The notes: generated by a model from the sequence alone, not told the origin. Numbered from the stretch's first letter, positions 1 to 12,367 are shown. The stretch: DNA of 60,000 nt from Acanthaster planci (GCF_001949145.1 NW_019091455.1:611017-671016), one strand, 5' to 3'. Translations and numbers: made by a program.

Positions 1-953
1 GACGAATGTAAGCAGGGAGGATCAGTTTTGAAAAGGTATGCGATTACCGGTTTGTAGTTGTGTATAGTACAACGCGAACATCATGTAACATGGCATTGGT
101 TCATAATAGAGACACTGTTAATTAGCATTTCAATCAATTCCGCTTTTGAGTTATTTTGGAAACCTTAGGTCAACTGTGCTTCTCTTGTAAACCTCCGGTA
201 AATATACCCTTATTTAGAATAAAACAATTGTGTACATGAAGTTGAAACTCTTTAATTTCGATTTTGTTTCCAAAAGTTACACCTTGAAAATTCAAAAGCA
301 AGATTGAACAGTCCCGTCCAAAAAGTTTTCGAGCACATAAAATTTTCACAGTGTGACCAGTGCAAACGTATTCTTGAATTTATGCCGACTGCAATATATT
401 TCAATAATATCTAATGTCTTTGGGAGACAAATCCCATTTCAGGATCGTGTTACTCATTAGTTCAGATGCCAAGAGAAATATTTCATCGGAACATCAACGG
501 GACGCCCTTCCCAAGAATCTCGAGGAAACATAAAAGGTCTAAAGATTGTCCTGTCGGTTTTGATCTACAGCATCGGCCGGTATTATGGTCGTGAGGAGCC
601 GCTACCGATATTGGGAAGTGGTCAGCATTCATTCGAAGAGCAATCCAGTAATCAATTTCAGAAGTGGCCTACGTGCAGAATCCAGCGATTGTTGAAATTA
701 GGCATTTTCCGATGGCAATTTGTGGGCGCGAGTGGCGTGCTGTGGGGCGGGGATTCGACTGAGGGCGCTCTATAAATATTATGGCCTTTCATACTTAAAG
801 GCATGCTGTGTTCGGCCAACCACTTAATGTTCAACCGCCAGAATATTTACCTCTGTGAGGCTTGACCGGGATGAACCAAACTGACATGACTTGTCTCATG
901 GAATACACCACAGAAATAGAGCGAACTTACATAACAACGTGACCGGTGTCTTT
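1..953. other. Non-coding stretch, no gene seen
   Basis: No open frame here resembles a known protein. A CTCF-like word lies at 761-770 and is directly followed by a TATA-like CTATAAATA at 769-777. A TATA-like word alone is weak evidence, and no downstream coding sequence supports a promoter. Confidence 0.6.
761..770 (+). promoter_or_regulatory. CTCF-core-like word GAGGGCGCTC
   Basis: The word matches the conserved half of the animal CTCF motif (AGRKGGCGCY). It is one of eight such words in the window. The flank upstream (GATTCGACT) does not match the CCAC part of the consensus well, so binding is uncertain. Confidence 0.3.
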
Positions 954-1426
954 GGCCGAGTTCGGGCAACATGTTCCTGTCTGTTCAGGAACAGCTCTAT
1001 TTGTTGTTCGTGAGTCGGCCGCTCGAACGCCGGGAACAAACAACCGGTTATCGCTGGTAGTGACAAGCAACATGCAACATGGCGGTGTCCATGTAGGCTA
1101 TGTTATTCGAGAGTTAATGTTTGGATGGGTAGAATTCTTTTCTATATAAACAGCAACATTCATTTCTGTGTTACGGAAAATAATTAATGTTAATTTTGCA
1201 AAACTTCCCATTGTCTACATGGTCTATGGCTTTGGAAGCCATCTCTCTACTTTTTACAGCTGTTCAAAAATCAAAATCTCACGAGTTTTCCGTGTGTTCC
1301 TGTAAAACCCTGAAGTAGAGGTGGTGTGTGATCCTGTTCCGAGAACAGTGTTCTTGAGTCGTGTTCCTGCCGTTCGAGCGCGAGAGCAAGAAACCCGTGT
1401 CAAGAACAGGCCGCCCGAACTCGACC
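954..1426 (+). mobile_element. Inverted-repeat non-autonomous transposon, copy 1
   Basis: The element is 473 bp with terminal inverted repeats reading GGCCGAGTTCGGGC at the left and, as reverse complement, GGTCGAGTTCGGGC at the right. It is flanked by TTT on both sides (951-953 and 1427-1429), a candidate 3-bp target duplication. A second copy lies inverted at 46450-46910. Over the central 190 bp I count about ten substitutions and one 4-bp indel between the copies, so the family moved fairly recently. This copy has an extra 15 bp near 1216-1230. The subterminal parts are full of GTTC/GAAC words that fold into hairpins, as in many foldback MITEs. It holds no protein-coding frame. The superfamily is not clear from the ends. 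Confidence 0.85.
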
Positions 1427-1429
1427 TTT

Positions 1430-2310
1430 ATGGGAGGAACTTGTCAAGTCAGGTTTATAAAGGGTGAATGAATCAGAGTCGTCAACAAGCCTCTTTAACA
1501 GAGGGCTGTTATTGTCTGGCCAAAATGCACTGCTTGGAAAATATTGTACTGAATTTGAAGTTATTACCTATTCTGTTGCATTCGTAACCCAACGGCTAAT
1601 GAGTAACCCAATGTGTGCGACGAACTTGAGAAAAGAGAAAGGCTAACCTAAGGAAACTCATGGGTATAAACAGGTTGACATGAGTTTTGTTTGTTACTGG
1701 AATAGTCTATCATTAATGTCTTACTTAAAGAAAAACTAAAACACAAACAAAAAACAACAAAAATGACAACTTCCTCCACACACCCACACAACAAACGAAA
1801 ACTCGCCACTCGCGCCCACAAAAACGCGAAAGCAGAGAAAAAAAAGGGATAGGCTACGCAACTTGTGCGTACTGCAGTTTAGAGATTTCCGGAATGGACG
1901 AAACAAACAGCGACCTCTAACGGCATCAGCTATCTGCAGGTAACCGATTAGGAAACTCGTTGCGTTGCATAATTGTGTGCACTCCTTTAAAAAGTGAGAG
2001 TCAAAGGATAACAATTTCAGGCAGAGACTGGAGTGTGGTACGTCTTGTGCTGTGACAACACTTCAGGACTCAAACGTTGGCATATTTCCACGCAATTGCC
2101 CCTATGCTGAGAATTTCGGTTCTTGGTTTTTGACAGGGGAATTGTGTATTGAATCACCCCTCAATATTTCGTGGTGAGACAAATGTTATGGCGGATTGGG
2201 AAGAATATTTTTGATTTCCCAACCACCAAAATGTATTCGATAGCACTCAAACAGGGAGAACAATAAAAAAAACCTTAAATTCCACATTCTAATGAAAGAT
2301 TCTACATCAA
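1430..2310. other. Non-coding stretch, no gene seen
   Basis: AT-rich DNA without a recognisable coding region, RNA gene or repeat boundary. The open frame on the minus strand at 1736-2014 is low-complexity and matches nothing I know. Confidence 0.6.
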
Positions 2311-2326
2311 TGTAATACGTATTACA
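2311..2326. repeat. 16-bp perfect palindrome TGTAATACGTATTACA
   Basis: The sequence equals its own reverse complement. The 14-bp word TGTAATACGTATTA occurs again at 21133-21146. It could be a dimeric factor site or a shared repeat remnant. Nothing around it decides which. Confidence 0.6.
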
Positions 2327-2417
2327 AATGTAACATGAACATCAACCTGTATATAGTGTCACATGGTGTCAGTCCCTCTCCCCGCTATTCAAATTTCCAT
2401 GACCAGGCAAGTCATCT

Positions 2418-2459
2418 CCCCCAACAATTCCCCCTCCCCACCCCCACCCCAGTCCCCCT
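2418..2459 (+). repeat. C-rich low-complexity tract
   Basis: A run of short cytosine blocks broken by T, A and G. There is no coding or regulatory signal beyond composition. The 390 bp that follow, up to the foldback at 2852, are AT-rich and show nothing recognisable. Confidence 0.7.
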
Positions 2460-2851
2460 TATTTCCCGCGCAATTTACGCCACTTGAAAGAGCACATGCA
2501 TATGTACTCATACACACACATACTCATCACAAGCACTAGTATTTTTAAAGATTTGATAAATAAATCAAATATGAAAAAAAAACCTTTTTAGAGCCAAATG
2601 ATCTACAAAAAGTGCCGAACTTTAAAAAACGACAACAATAACAATGACGGATTAGGGGACAAAAGAAACTATTTATTGTTGTGTTAATGTTAGATCACTT
2701 ACACTGTGAATTGGTTGGGACTAGGTACAGCAAGACCTCATCTTTAATTGCAATTTGCAAAAAGTATCAATTTCGTGTTTTCGGGTGGACGGAGGGGTGG
2801 GAAGTAATTCCAGTGGGTCGTGTATCAACGGATTTGCTAGCGAATCCAGCT

Positions 2852-3093
2852 GGGGCCAATAGAGCTGCTTAAGCACAGAATTTGTTTAAGCACGAAAAAA
2901 CCTTGCTTAATAAGTAAAGGTACTAGCTCAAACTCTATGTGATTGTCATACTAACCAACAGACAGGTAAATACCATTCCAAAACAATATACATCACAAGA
3001 CATTTTGGCTGGTAACCTGACTTGTCAAGCAAGTTTTTTCACGCTTTTAAACAGATTTTTTTTTTGCTGAAGCAGTTCTATGAAATTGGCCCC
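2852..3093. mobile_element. Foldback element (GGGGCCAAT ends, TGCTTAAGCA arms)
   Basis: The left end reads GGGGCCAATAGAGCTGCTTA and the right end, as reverse complement, reads GGGGCCAATTTCATAGAACT followed by GCTTCAGCA. These are inverted arms with a small indel. Inside are repeated TTGCTTAA/TTTAAGCA-type words and the phrase TTTTGGCTGGTAACC. From memory, repeats with this wording are common in echinoderm genomes. I found no clean target duplication. The element is 242 bp and carries no protein. Confidence 0.75.
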
Positions 3094-3289
3094 TCAGATG
3101 CAGATGTACAGGTGGCTTGAGGATGAAGGTAGTTTAAAATTAAATTTAAAGGTTAAGGACTTCGATCTTTTTTTTTAGGATAGTTACAACAACAACAACA
3201 GGATGATAAGAATTATGTTTTGTTTTAAGGAGGAAACAAAGTTTCAGGCATTATTAATGAAGATCAAATTCTGCCGCAATGCGGGCATT

Positions 3290-3359
3290 GGGTCGACAGA
3301 TTTTGCGCATTTTGATTGGTCAACCAAACTCTTGGAGGAGCACTATTGTGAAACGGCCG
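3290..3359 (+). mobile_element. Half copy of the 21.5-kb MITE family
   Basis: This piece matches the right arm of the element at 21519-21686: both begin GGGTCGACAGATTTTGCG and both contain AACTCTTGGAGG followed by GCACT and TTGTGAA. About 7 bp are missing in the middle and no matching left arm is found. The long open frame at 3203-3844 runs across this relic and the next MITE, so it is not a gene. Confidence 0.75.
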
Positions 3360-3391
3360 TATTCACTGGTACGCCTAAAAATAGAGACTAT

Positions 3392-3510
3392 GGCTGCATC
3401 CGAATCTCTTGTCTAGAGCTAGGTCTAGGTCTTTGCTCCAATGGAAATGCGTCGAGACGCGCTGACAATAGACCGAACCGTAGCTCTGGAAGCCCGTTTC
3501 GGACACGGCC
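3392..3510. mobile_element. Short MITE with GGCTGCATCCGAA ends
   Basis: The left end reads GGCTGCATCCGAA and the right end, as reverse complement, reads GGCCGTGTCCGAA, so the terminal repeats are about 13 bp with two mismatches. TAT stands directly on both sides (3389-3391 and 3511-3513), a candidate 3-bp target duplication. The 119-bp body holds a hairpin-forming part near 3450 and no protein. A MEF2-like word CTAAAAATAG lies just outside at 3375-3384. Confidence 0.75.
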
Positions 3511-3533
3511 TATGTACACCGTGAAAACGACAG

Positions 3534-3542
3534 AGCGCCCTC
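3534..3542 (-). promoter_or_regulatory. CTCF-core-like word GAGGGCGCT
   Basis: Exact 9-bp match on the minus strand, 24 bp outside the preceding MITE. Confidence 0.25.
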
Positions 3543-4199
3543 ATACCACAAGACCAATGATGCATAAGTCCCTGATAAATGTTGATCTTGTTTTCTGTAC
3601 CAACGTAAACAAGTTATGTTTTCTAAGCATAGAAGATTATGTATATGAATTCTCACCCCGTCCAAGAATCAGTCATGTGAAAACTAAAATATATTTCAAA
3701 ATAGTGGTACCAAATAATAACCCGAATAGTTCTTTACCTCCACCTTTTCCCTTGGTTTGTCAAAACAGTTTTGATGTTAGGGAACAAATTAGAATAACCC
3801 AGAGGTCGCTAAATTTAAAAAAGCGTTTATTTTTGCCCTCATGAAGTAACAAATGAAGTGGTGATGATTTCGGTTGTGTCCAGAAGTCAGTGAGCATCTG
3901 AGAGCATACAACCCGACAAAATAAAAGCTGAAGAAGTGCAGCCATGACAGCGCTATGTAGAATGTCAACAGAGGGCGGCACACACTAGACACAAGAGCTG
4001 TTTTAAGCAAGGTTTGACCAGCCCTGTGGGTTTCTAGTGCATGATTCATGTGTAACTATTTGCGGTTTTCTGGAGGCTCATCACATTTGAGAAAAAAAGA
4101 AGGTTCCACTTACAAAACTAAGATATTTCTTGTCGATAATGAGTAGCTTGATGTTGTATTCTGAAAAACTGCACTGAAGAGTCCTATTTTGGGGCCCTG

Positions 4200-4251
4200 A
4201 ACTCGACTTACGTCGTTTTACTTTTATTGGTAAAACGCTGTAAGTTGAGTT
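4200..4251. repeat. Hairpin: 22-bp arms, 8-base loop
   Basis: The left arm is 4200-4221, the loop 4222-4229 and the right arm 4230-4251. The arms differ at three positions. It is too short for a standard animal microRNA precursor and is more likely a foldback relic, but RNA folding cannot be excluded. Confidence 0.65.
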
Positions 4252-4670
4252 TTTGGTGAATTTTTAGTAAGAATGATATTATGGTACAGTGTATTATGAG
4301 AGCGCTCTTTCTGATTCTGAAATTATCACAGCTGAGAAATGAGGATGTATTTCAAGTAAAAAAAATTAAGTGTTGAGACTTTTTTCAGAAAAAATGCAAG
4401 GGTGACATGCATCTTCCAAAAAAAATCACTTATTTTTGTAACTACCCATAACAAATGATGATCGATTTAAAAAAATCAAATTTGTCGACGTCAAAACATA
4501 AAAAAACAGCTTCATACTCTTCAAAGCCTAAAGAACAAGACGGCAAAATGTCCTGTCTTTTAGTAATTTTTTCTCAGAATGTCCTTAAATGAGAAACATC
4601 ATTTCAACCAAAATATTAGGGCCGGGTGATTTGTGTGCCACTATAATCCTGAAGTAACAAAATGACTCAC

Positions 4671-4680
4671 TAGAGGGCGC
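4671..4680 (+). promoter_or_regulatory. CTCF-like word TAGAGGGCGC
   Basis: With its flank this reads ACTCACTAGAGGGCGCACTT, the best fit in the window to the long CTCF consensus (CCACYAGRKGGCGC): only one base of the CCAC part differs. Confidence 0.4.
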
Positions 4681-5859
4681 ACTTCACTGAGGCTTACCAG
4701 GCTTGCACCCAACTCGAAAATAATCCCAGTGAATGAAAATGGACAAGCGCAGCGGCAAAGAAAGATGCTAATTTCATTTCATACAAAATGAAAAATACTT
4801 TACTATGTAACATCCCGCCATTAATGAACGGTTTGTTTGACCATCCGAGCAGGTAATGACATCAAGATGTGTGTTAGGGGAAACATGACGCAGCCAAACG
4901 CACAATTCAAAGGGGAAGAAATCAGCATGATGTGGAAGTGCCGCAGTGATCAACAGTGAAAATGATCGTCTAGTTGCCTTCCTGATAGTCACAAAAAGGA
5001 AATGATTTATGACAGACGAACAATTGCAGTGAGTCTTCATATGGGAGGTGAGCTTGGAAAGGCGAAACAAATGGGTCAAATGAGGAACGCATTCAGTCAT
5101 CGGTCATTAATAGATTTACTTGCAGGTCTTAAGTCTGTTCATATCGGAATTTCTATTTCATACTAAAGTTAAAATAGATTGGGAAAAAAGTCAATGTTAA
5201 AGCTGCAGTGTATTGGGAGTAACAATGAAGACTGATCATCCTTAAGTTTATAGTTTGGGTAAAATTCTATCGAGTTTTGACTGACCCAGCTAAACAGGTG
5301 CTCTACTTTCACCCTAGTTATAAGTTAAAGTTGCCACTTCGAAATAATGTATGATAACTATGGATCTAGTCTCCACTCCAGCCTGTTTTTCAAGTAGGTA
5401 CCCTGATACCAACCTGAGGGTGTTCCTATTTCTCCACGGTAAAACTGATTATGTCAACATTTTCATCTGGCCTTTTTGATCACAGCCTTGTCCCGAAAGC
5501 GTCAACAAATATACTGGAATGAAGCCCCTGACGACCAATTGGCGTTACCTGCGAGGACGGTGGATTGAAACAGGGTTGGAAACGACAGTTTAGACTGGAA
5601 TCCAGTCTGTGTTGTTTTTTCCAAAGCGCTAAGCGTGGGCAAAGGAGGGCCCTATACAAGGACTTCAGTTCCATCCCTGTACGTATGACTGCAAGGTGGG
5701 GACCTAATCATGTGACTCCGTTACATAGCAGCATTTTCCTCTCAACTCTAAGGCGATCTAGAGAGGCATCTTGTCGACTTTGTTTGTTTTGACTTCTGAT
5801 ATCTAATAGGATCTCTTTTTTTCTCACTCCCGTCTTGAAGGACACATGAAGTGAAAAAA

Positions 5860-6260
5860 ACCCTGACATCACCACCCCGACACCCCATTAAGGGCTCCAT
5901 GTGTGCCCCTAATGAGTCCAACGTGTCCGGGGTGTTTAATTAGCCGAACCCACGCTGGCTAACCAGCGCGATGACACCGGTGGTATGAGGCCGATACCCC
6001 TGGTTTCTTTCCCCCCCGGGCGGGGCCACCGTGGCATGGTGGGGCTGGCTTCCCTGGAGAACAGCCCAGGCATTGACGGTGCGGGGCTGGATCTATTACC
6101 AGGCCTAGCTGGCCTCCCGGCGGCTCAGGCAGAAACCGAATCCTCGGTGTTGTGGCCGTCTGGTGTGGCCCTCGGATCTCGGGCCTTGGAAACTGACGGG
6201 TGTTAATCGGGGTTGACCTCTGACAGTGCCGAAAGAGGGAAAACCTGAGAGACACAGTCA
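5860..6260. promoter_or_regulatory. GC-rich island, candidate enhancer
   Basis: A sharp rise in GC and CpG inside AT-rich DNA. It starts with repeated CCCATTAAGG/CCCCTAATGA words and a homeodomain-type core TTTAATTAGC at 5935-5944, followed by about 250 bp of GC-rich sequence. Frames on both strands are open here only because stop codons are rare in GC-rich DNA. No domain is visible. Calling it an enhancer is inference from composition and motif type. Confidence 0.3.
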
Positions 6261-7315
6261 GGCAAACGGAGACCTGTAGGGCCTACAACTTGCTTGGTGA
6301 AGAATGAAATAGGGAAAATTTAGGATACCGCAAGCACAATTATGTGTTTCGAACTCTAGATGGATTTTTGGCAAATCCATCAAATGTAGGCCTAACGGTA
6401 CTGTATTTCATTAAAACACTCTCGAAGATTCAACTCCCAAGTTTCTCGTTACTCTTAGAATTATTGTTTTCAGTTTCTAGTTTCTGCTACAAATCAGCTA
6501 TTCAACTTCTTGTCACGTGGATAACCGAATACCATGTTAACCATAACAAAATGATACAATAATGCCGTGTTGGGACATGATGTCTGAGGCCCAAAGTACA
6601 GGTATAAGATTCGTCATGTTGGAATTACTTCTTCGCTTATAATATCTAGCTTTTCCCGGCTTCCTTGAGTTTTTGAAACGGCATCGCGTTGGTTCACTGT
6701 TCGTACACTTTGTCAGCAATTCTGAATCAGTTTCAACATTATTTAATTTAAAAAACATTGTCTTCTCAAAATTAATACGGGTGCAGCACGGGTCTCTGGT
6801 TATGGTTACAACGTGTTATCGAGGCCCACAGACGATGTTGATAAATTCAGTTTCAAGTTGGTGATTGTACTTTTTTTCAGTTTGAAGTCACTCGTTTTGC
6901 GCAAGTAGTGCTGCAGCTGCCAAACTAAATGAATTGAACTGCCACAGATATCTCGCGCAGATATGTTTCAAAAGAAAGTTTTCACGGGATATGTCTGCTG
7001 AAACTTATCAGCTGGCGCCAGTGCCCGTGCCCCTAACATCGCAAGAAACTGACAGGGGTACTTCAAATCCACTAAGGGCTAAGTGCACGTAGAGAAATTA
7101 CACGGTGTGTCCTGATTCGGGATAAGTCTTTGTTCCTGTGTGACATGCATGGATAGAATCTCTGTTCTTCCATTGTCATTGAATTTAAATAACAAAAAAG
7201 CCCTCTGTGAGACGCTCCGTGCACCCCTTCGAGCCCGAAGAACCGGACAGGTCCGCAGTCACATTATGATCTGACGGTGAAAACCTGACCCACTCTGATT
7301 TGCCTGAAATTGCAC
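6261..7315. other. Non-coding stretch, no gene seen
   Basis: Mostly AT-rich DNA with short unrelated open frames. I see no repeat ends or RNA gene. Confidence 0.6.
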
Positions 7316-7504
7316 CGTGAAGACAGGCGAGGTTCTACGGAGGGAGAGGGGGCTTAAGCCCCCAACTTTTGTCTTCACCCCCTGAAAAAGGCTGGAAAAT
7401 ATTGGATTAGCAGCAGCGGAAGTTGCAAGGTGATGTCATGTGCAAAGGGTCTCCCCCCCCAAAAAAAAAAAAAAATTGGCTCTGGAACCGCGCCTGCCTG
7501 AAGA
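7316..7504. mobile_element. hAT-like MITE with 8-bp target duplication
   Basis: The element proper is 7324-7496 (173 bp). Its left end reads CAGGCGAGGTTCTACGG and its right end, as reverse complement, reads CAGGCGCGGTTCCAGAG. The flanking octamers are CGTGAAGA (7316-7323) and CCTGAAGA (7497-7504), identical at seven of eight positions. CAG-type termini and an 8-bp duplication are the signature of hAT transposons. The body contains a C8 run followed by an A15 run at 7453-7475. No transposase is encoded, so it must have been moved by an autonomous relative elsewhere. Confidence 0.85.
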
Positions 7505-9114
7505 GCACTATACGGTCGGCAATGGACCAGTGAAAGTTTCTGCTCCGAAGAGCCCCCATTTTCAACTAGGCCGCTAAGTTTCACAATGCCATAGCCATGA
7601 AACTGTCTCTATTCATTACAGATCACGCATAGATACCAGAATGCTTTTTGCAAAGTAATTTTAGAGGGTTTGTTTCAATTTCCATCAAAGTAAATTTAGA
7701 AATAAGCTCTGGTGTAGGGAAAAATACCACATGTAGAAAAACCAAAATGTTTTCATTCGATATATTGGAAGTGGAAATCGACAGAATATGTTCGGGGTGC
7801 ACATTTTTAAAAATAACACAATTTACATCACATTTTCAATTGAACAAAATCCAATACTAACAAACATCTCTGTTGGCTCATTCAAGATATTTTCACTAGT
7901 TAAACTTCGTATAGCTGAGTAATAAGCATAACAAATGATGTGGCTTTGCTGTGTTTAAAAAACAATTGTACTTCTGTTTTTCTTTTAAAATGCAGAACAG
8001 CAACATTGTGGAAGGGTTTGTACTATAATAGGATTCGCAGGATTGTTGACACATTTCAAAGACCAAAAAAATTGACGCTTAGGATAATAATTTGAAAACT
8101 TAATGGATTAGCAGAGTGCACAATAGTGGTCTGATCTGTAAGATATTCCAAAATATAAAATAAACCACTTCAACAAGGGTGAAAAACTATCCATTTTCCT
8201 CCCTCCGGATATCGTGCACTTAAAAATAACATTTTGAAATTGGTCTGAAACGGAAAAATATTTTGCTCTTGCCCGTAATGTTTTGGCTGGTAGGACTAAT
8301 TCAACAAAGCTGACACGGTGGTGCGTGCGATTTCTTGTCAAAATGCATTTTGAGTATACACCTAAAAGCAGTCGGTCGAAGTTGCGATGCTATTATTGTC
8401 GAAACGCCATGGATTCTGTCACACTACCGCTAAATCTTTCGCTTTCTCGGAAGATTCTACTGACCATTTGGAATTTCTTCGCCTCCGGTGCATGAGGAAA
8501 GCAATGAAAACCGCATGTGTCCAGCTGGCGATGGACCCATGGGCCCGCCACCGTGAGACCAGGCATAGCGCCCAACTCTCCCCAAGCAAGTGAGGAAATT
8601 AAATTTGACGGAATGTTGTGACATTTTAATAGAACGGGTCAGGCGGGTTTCGGGGAGCGCCGTCGGCGAGATCTTTCCGGAGCTGACTTCAGAACCTGCT
8701 AGATGTGGAAGTCATTGCATCGAGAGGAAGGTTTACGCTTTTCCACGTGTGGTGTTACGGGTTGCAGGGCATGTTTCTAACCAGGAATCTTGTTCGACTT
8801 TGATGAACCCCTCTACACAACAGTATGGTAACCTTTTTAAATACTTGCCTGGGGATTATAACTATGGTCTCTTCAGTGAAATGAATGAGATAAACTTCTT
8901 TAAATCGCGTTATTTTTTTTGTTAATTTCCTTATTTTTGTTAATAAGACACCCGTGCAGTGCATGTGCTACAGCTACAATACATTGATTTCAACAAAACT
9001 CTAATTGCTACAAAAAATCTCCAAGTCAGATAACCTCCATGCATATTTCAAAGATCATATCTCAAACCCTATATAGCCGAAATCCTATCCTAAAGCATTA
9101 CTGCGTCCTGAATG
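7505..9114. other. Non-coding stretch, no gene seen
   Basis: No coding region recognised. The overlapping open frames near 8283-8925 lie on both strands and share no known motif. A GGGCCCGC word lies at 8541-8548. Confidence 0.55.
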
Positions 9115-9445
9115 CATTTTCGCCAAGTAATCTATTAAGAACACCATGACACAGTGCATTGTGCCCTTCTCTGAGGCTATGTACTGTCATGTCATGGTAA
9201 GCTCAATGTTAGACACTATATGCCAGGCAAGATCATTCTGCGTCATCTAATGTCATCCCCTGGCATGCCATGCTGTCTCGTGTCACATGAGGGTCATTAT
9301 CATTTATATCATTTCACGTCATGCTGTGTCACCTTGTCGTTTTTTCTAGTAACAACTAACTCTGCAGCATTACCAATCCCCCGACATACTAACTTTTTGT
9401 CATGGTCATATTGTCCCTCTTACGTGGTTTGCCTGTCATGATCTT
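9115..9445. repeat. Degenerate GTCAT-rich repeat tract
   Basis: The pentamer TGTCAT, or close variants such as GGCAT and CGTCAT, recurs many times over about 330 bp without a fixed period. This looks like an old, decayed minisatellite. Confidence 0.5.
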
Positions 9446-12367
9446 GGTAATTGCACATTGTCAGTAAAGTCGACATTTACGAAACCGTCTGCATCCTACT
9501 TTCGACCAATTTTAAGGCTAGATCTAGCCCACGTGATGACACATCATTAGCCTTAAATGGACGCTTTTTAAGACTGAAATTTCTTCAAAAGCCGGTATTA
9601 CTGGCCACAATTTGTTGAAATCCAATTCATGTGTCTTTATCCCCTTTGCAGACCGTTTTCTTCAAAGTTTTCTGCTCTCATTACATATTAGTTTTTACCA
9701 CATATCCAAGACAAACGGTATCAACTTGTGCGCATGTACACGAACGAATGAAAACTTAAAACCTCCATGATGAAATTCTTCTATTAGGATTTCACCCCGC
9801 AAACATGTCTCAGTGTTGGCAATACCATTAAAAAGCCTACATTCTTTCAATTTGACCATGAATTCTCTTGTGAGGATGTGATTCTCAAACAACTTTATAA
9901 AGGTGTTGCTGTTGTTACTCGTTACGACTGATGCCACCAGGAAATCTGGGTATGCAACGAATGAAAAATTATAACCAGCGATTTTTTTTTCCATTTTCAT
10001 TTTCCCTTCGTGAAACGTACATAAAATCCTAAAATGTAGCCTCGGCCTTCGGAAAGGTCACAAAATGTGACATTAAAAAAATTCCAAAACTTTTGTCCCA
10101 AAATGATCTGCCCCCGACGAATTTGGTCTAGCTTTGCCCTCGTGCAACATGGAGGGTATACGCACGACTAAACCCATTCGGGTCGAATCTGACATCCACA
10201 TAGCCAAATGAGTGACAGATGATCCTATACCCTATCGTGTTCTTAGTTTTCACTGGATGGTACCGGCAGAAGTCCCCCAGCCGTCTATTGCCAGTATTGG
10301 TTGTTGACATCTTGCCAAATCACTCGAACCTAGTATACTTCACGGCTTCAGCTGTTCTTCTCTTGTGCTAGTTGTCCTGCGATTCAAGTGGATGTCTTGG
10401 AACATTTTGGGTGCTTGAACTCGTCTCAGGACCGACTCGCTTGAAGCTGAAAGGTTCTAATCGATACTGAAGCTAAGTGCAACAGACGGTGAAAACCCCG
10501 TTCGGCTGACGTCACTCCCTGATCCGTGTATTCAGCGAATCGAATGGAAGCCGGTCTTAAAGAAACCTGACTCTGGAATTTTGGGTCAACAACACACAAC
10601 TTTTGCCCGTCCCCCTTTTAACTCATAAGCTTAGTAGACTTCGAAATTCATGTAGTGCAAATGTGGAAAAAATTGAACCAAGTCTGTTTATCGCATTATA
10701 GTCAGTTTTATGAATAAACTTCAATAAGCCTTGCTTTAAGAAGGATATCCAGTGTTCTTGCCAAACTGCAGACGACTGATTCACACAACATGAAATCTTG
10801 ACCAATTCTGATGACGAAATTGATTTCTGAAAATGAACTGCAGCTAGAGAATGTACTAAGGACTTTCGTTTGTTTCCACATCTTGTGTCTACAGGCAAGC
10901 ATGTGACAGTGATGACTTTTGTACTGCATTCTTTATGCTGACAGGTGTTGACATCCCAAATGCGCATTTCCAATGTTGATGCAAGCTTTATGAATTGACT
11001 GCTTTCAACTTGACCTTTTTGGGAGAAATCCCCCCATTAATTTAATGAAATCTATGATCGACACTCATCAATTTAGTTTAAAAGTGCAATCTTATATCTC
11101 TGACTCACGCTGCAGGTTTCCAACAGCTATTGACTTCTCTCAACAGCCCAACGGAAGTCATTTCTCCGTTCCCAGTTTTATACTTTACCGTGGATTTCTT
11201 GCGTGAGTCCACGGGATCTTGGGCCTAATTGACGGCAGATTAAGGCAAATTTCCCCGTCGGAATGTTTCAGTAAAAAAAAATCCCAGCCCAGACGTTCAC
11301 TCGGAGTATATGATGATGATTTTTTTCTTGCATAGCAGTCGCGGTTATCAATCAAGAGACGAGGGCTTAATTGTACAAATCTTCTGGATTCAATTAGTAA
11401 TTGGTTGGGGCTTATCCATTTGAGTGTGTATTAAGGGCTGGTTATCCTGACGTCACTAGGCTAACGGGGCTGCAACTCCAGTGTGCAGTACGCTTCGGGT
11501 CGGCGTCATTCGTTACGACTGACATCCCCTATGCAGAAAACACGTCCGCTTATATAACTGTCGGTTTTCATCAATCATTTCTCAGTCGGAAATTTTATTC
11601 TTCGCAACTTGGTAGGCCAGTCACCATTCGTGGGGATTAAATAAAGTCACTTTAATTTGGAGTCGAGTCATTAATATTGCGCAGTAAATCCTTATTTTCC
11701 GATGCCTTAGGTCAAGGTCATTTTACCAAGTTGGACATTTCTACGAAGTGATATCCTATCGCTTATAATTTAACATGTTAAAGAGAAAGGCTGTAATTCT
11801 CTAAAAATACTGGCTGTGCTGAATACCAAAGAGTCTCATTTTTTATGTTTGTTTAATACGGTCTTTGTTTTCTTTCTAATTCTGTAATGTAACTTAAATC
11901 GAAGACCACCAATTTATCTCAAAACGAGCGGAAAAAAGTGGAGTTTATTGTTGTAATTATACCCGACTTCCCCTCACTGTCGCTGTCTTTTGCACGCATA
12001 ATCAAGAAAACGGTCCGGACACTTGTTTTTCAATAGTTCCATGCTGATAAAACGATCATCGCAAGAAATTATGCATCCATTTTGCTACTTCAAATTTTTG
12101 CTGAACTTCAAAATGGCTCTTTTGTGCCTTTTTAGTGTCTCGCAGCTCTACTCTTAAATCAAGAATGCTTGCCAACCCGGGCGGACGTTGGAACAGGGAA
12201 ACGCAGACAGACGTGGGCGCAAAACTGGAGACTGTATTTGAATCATGTTATATTCTTATGAAGACAAGAAATCAAAACTAAAACTGAAAAGTGCAAGACC
12301 TCACGTTCAACCCGGAGACCAGGACTTCTTCCTGCTCGTTCACGCCCACCATGTGTTGCTCGCGCGA
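9446..12367. other. Non-coding stretch with two CRE palindromes
   Basis: No gene is seen. The cAMP-response-type palindrome TGACGTCA occurs at 10507-10514 and 11448-11455, and a third copy lies at 14403-14410. The second lies in a segment with homeodomain-type words (TTCAATTAGTAATTGG near 11390). Confidence 0.5.

Larger units (their letters stand above)
3543..5858. other. Non-coding stretch, no gene seen
   Basis: Open frames here are short and of biased composition, with no domain I recognise. The stretch holds a hairpin at 4200-4251, a CTCF-like word at 4671, and a 17-bp odd palindrome AGACTGGAATCCAGTCT at 5592-5608. Confidence 0.55.

Noticed and set aside
769-777. TATA-like CTATAAATA as a core promoter
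   Set aside because: No coding exon or initiator context downstream before the transposon at 954.
3203-3844. 213-codon plus-strand open frame
   Set aside because: It runs through a half MITE and a complete MITE; the product has no domain and its composition follows the repeats.
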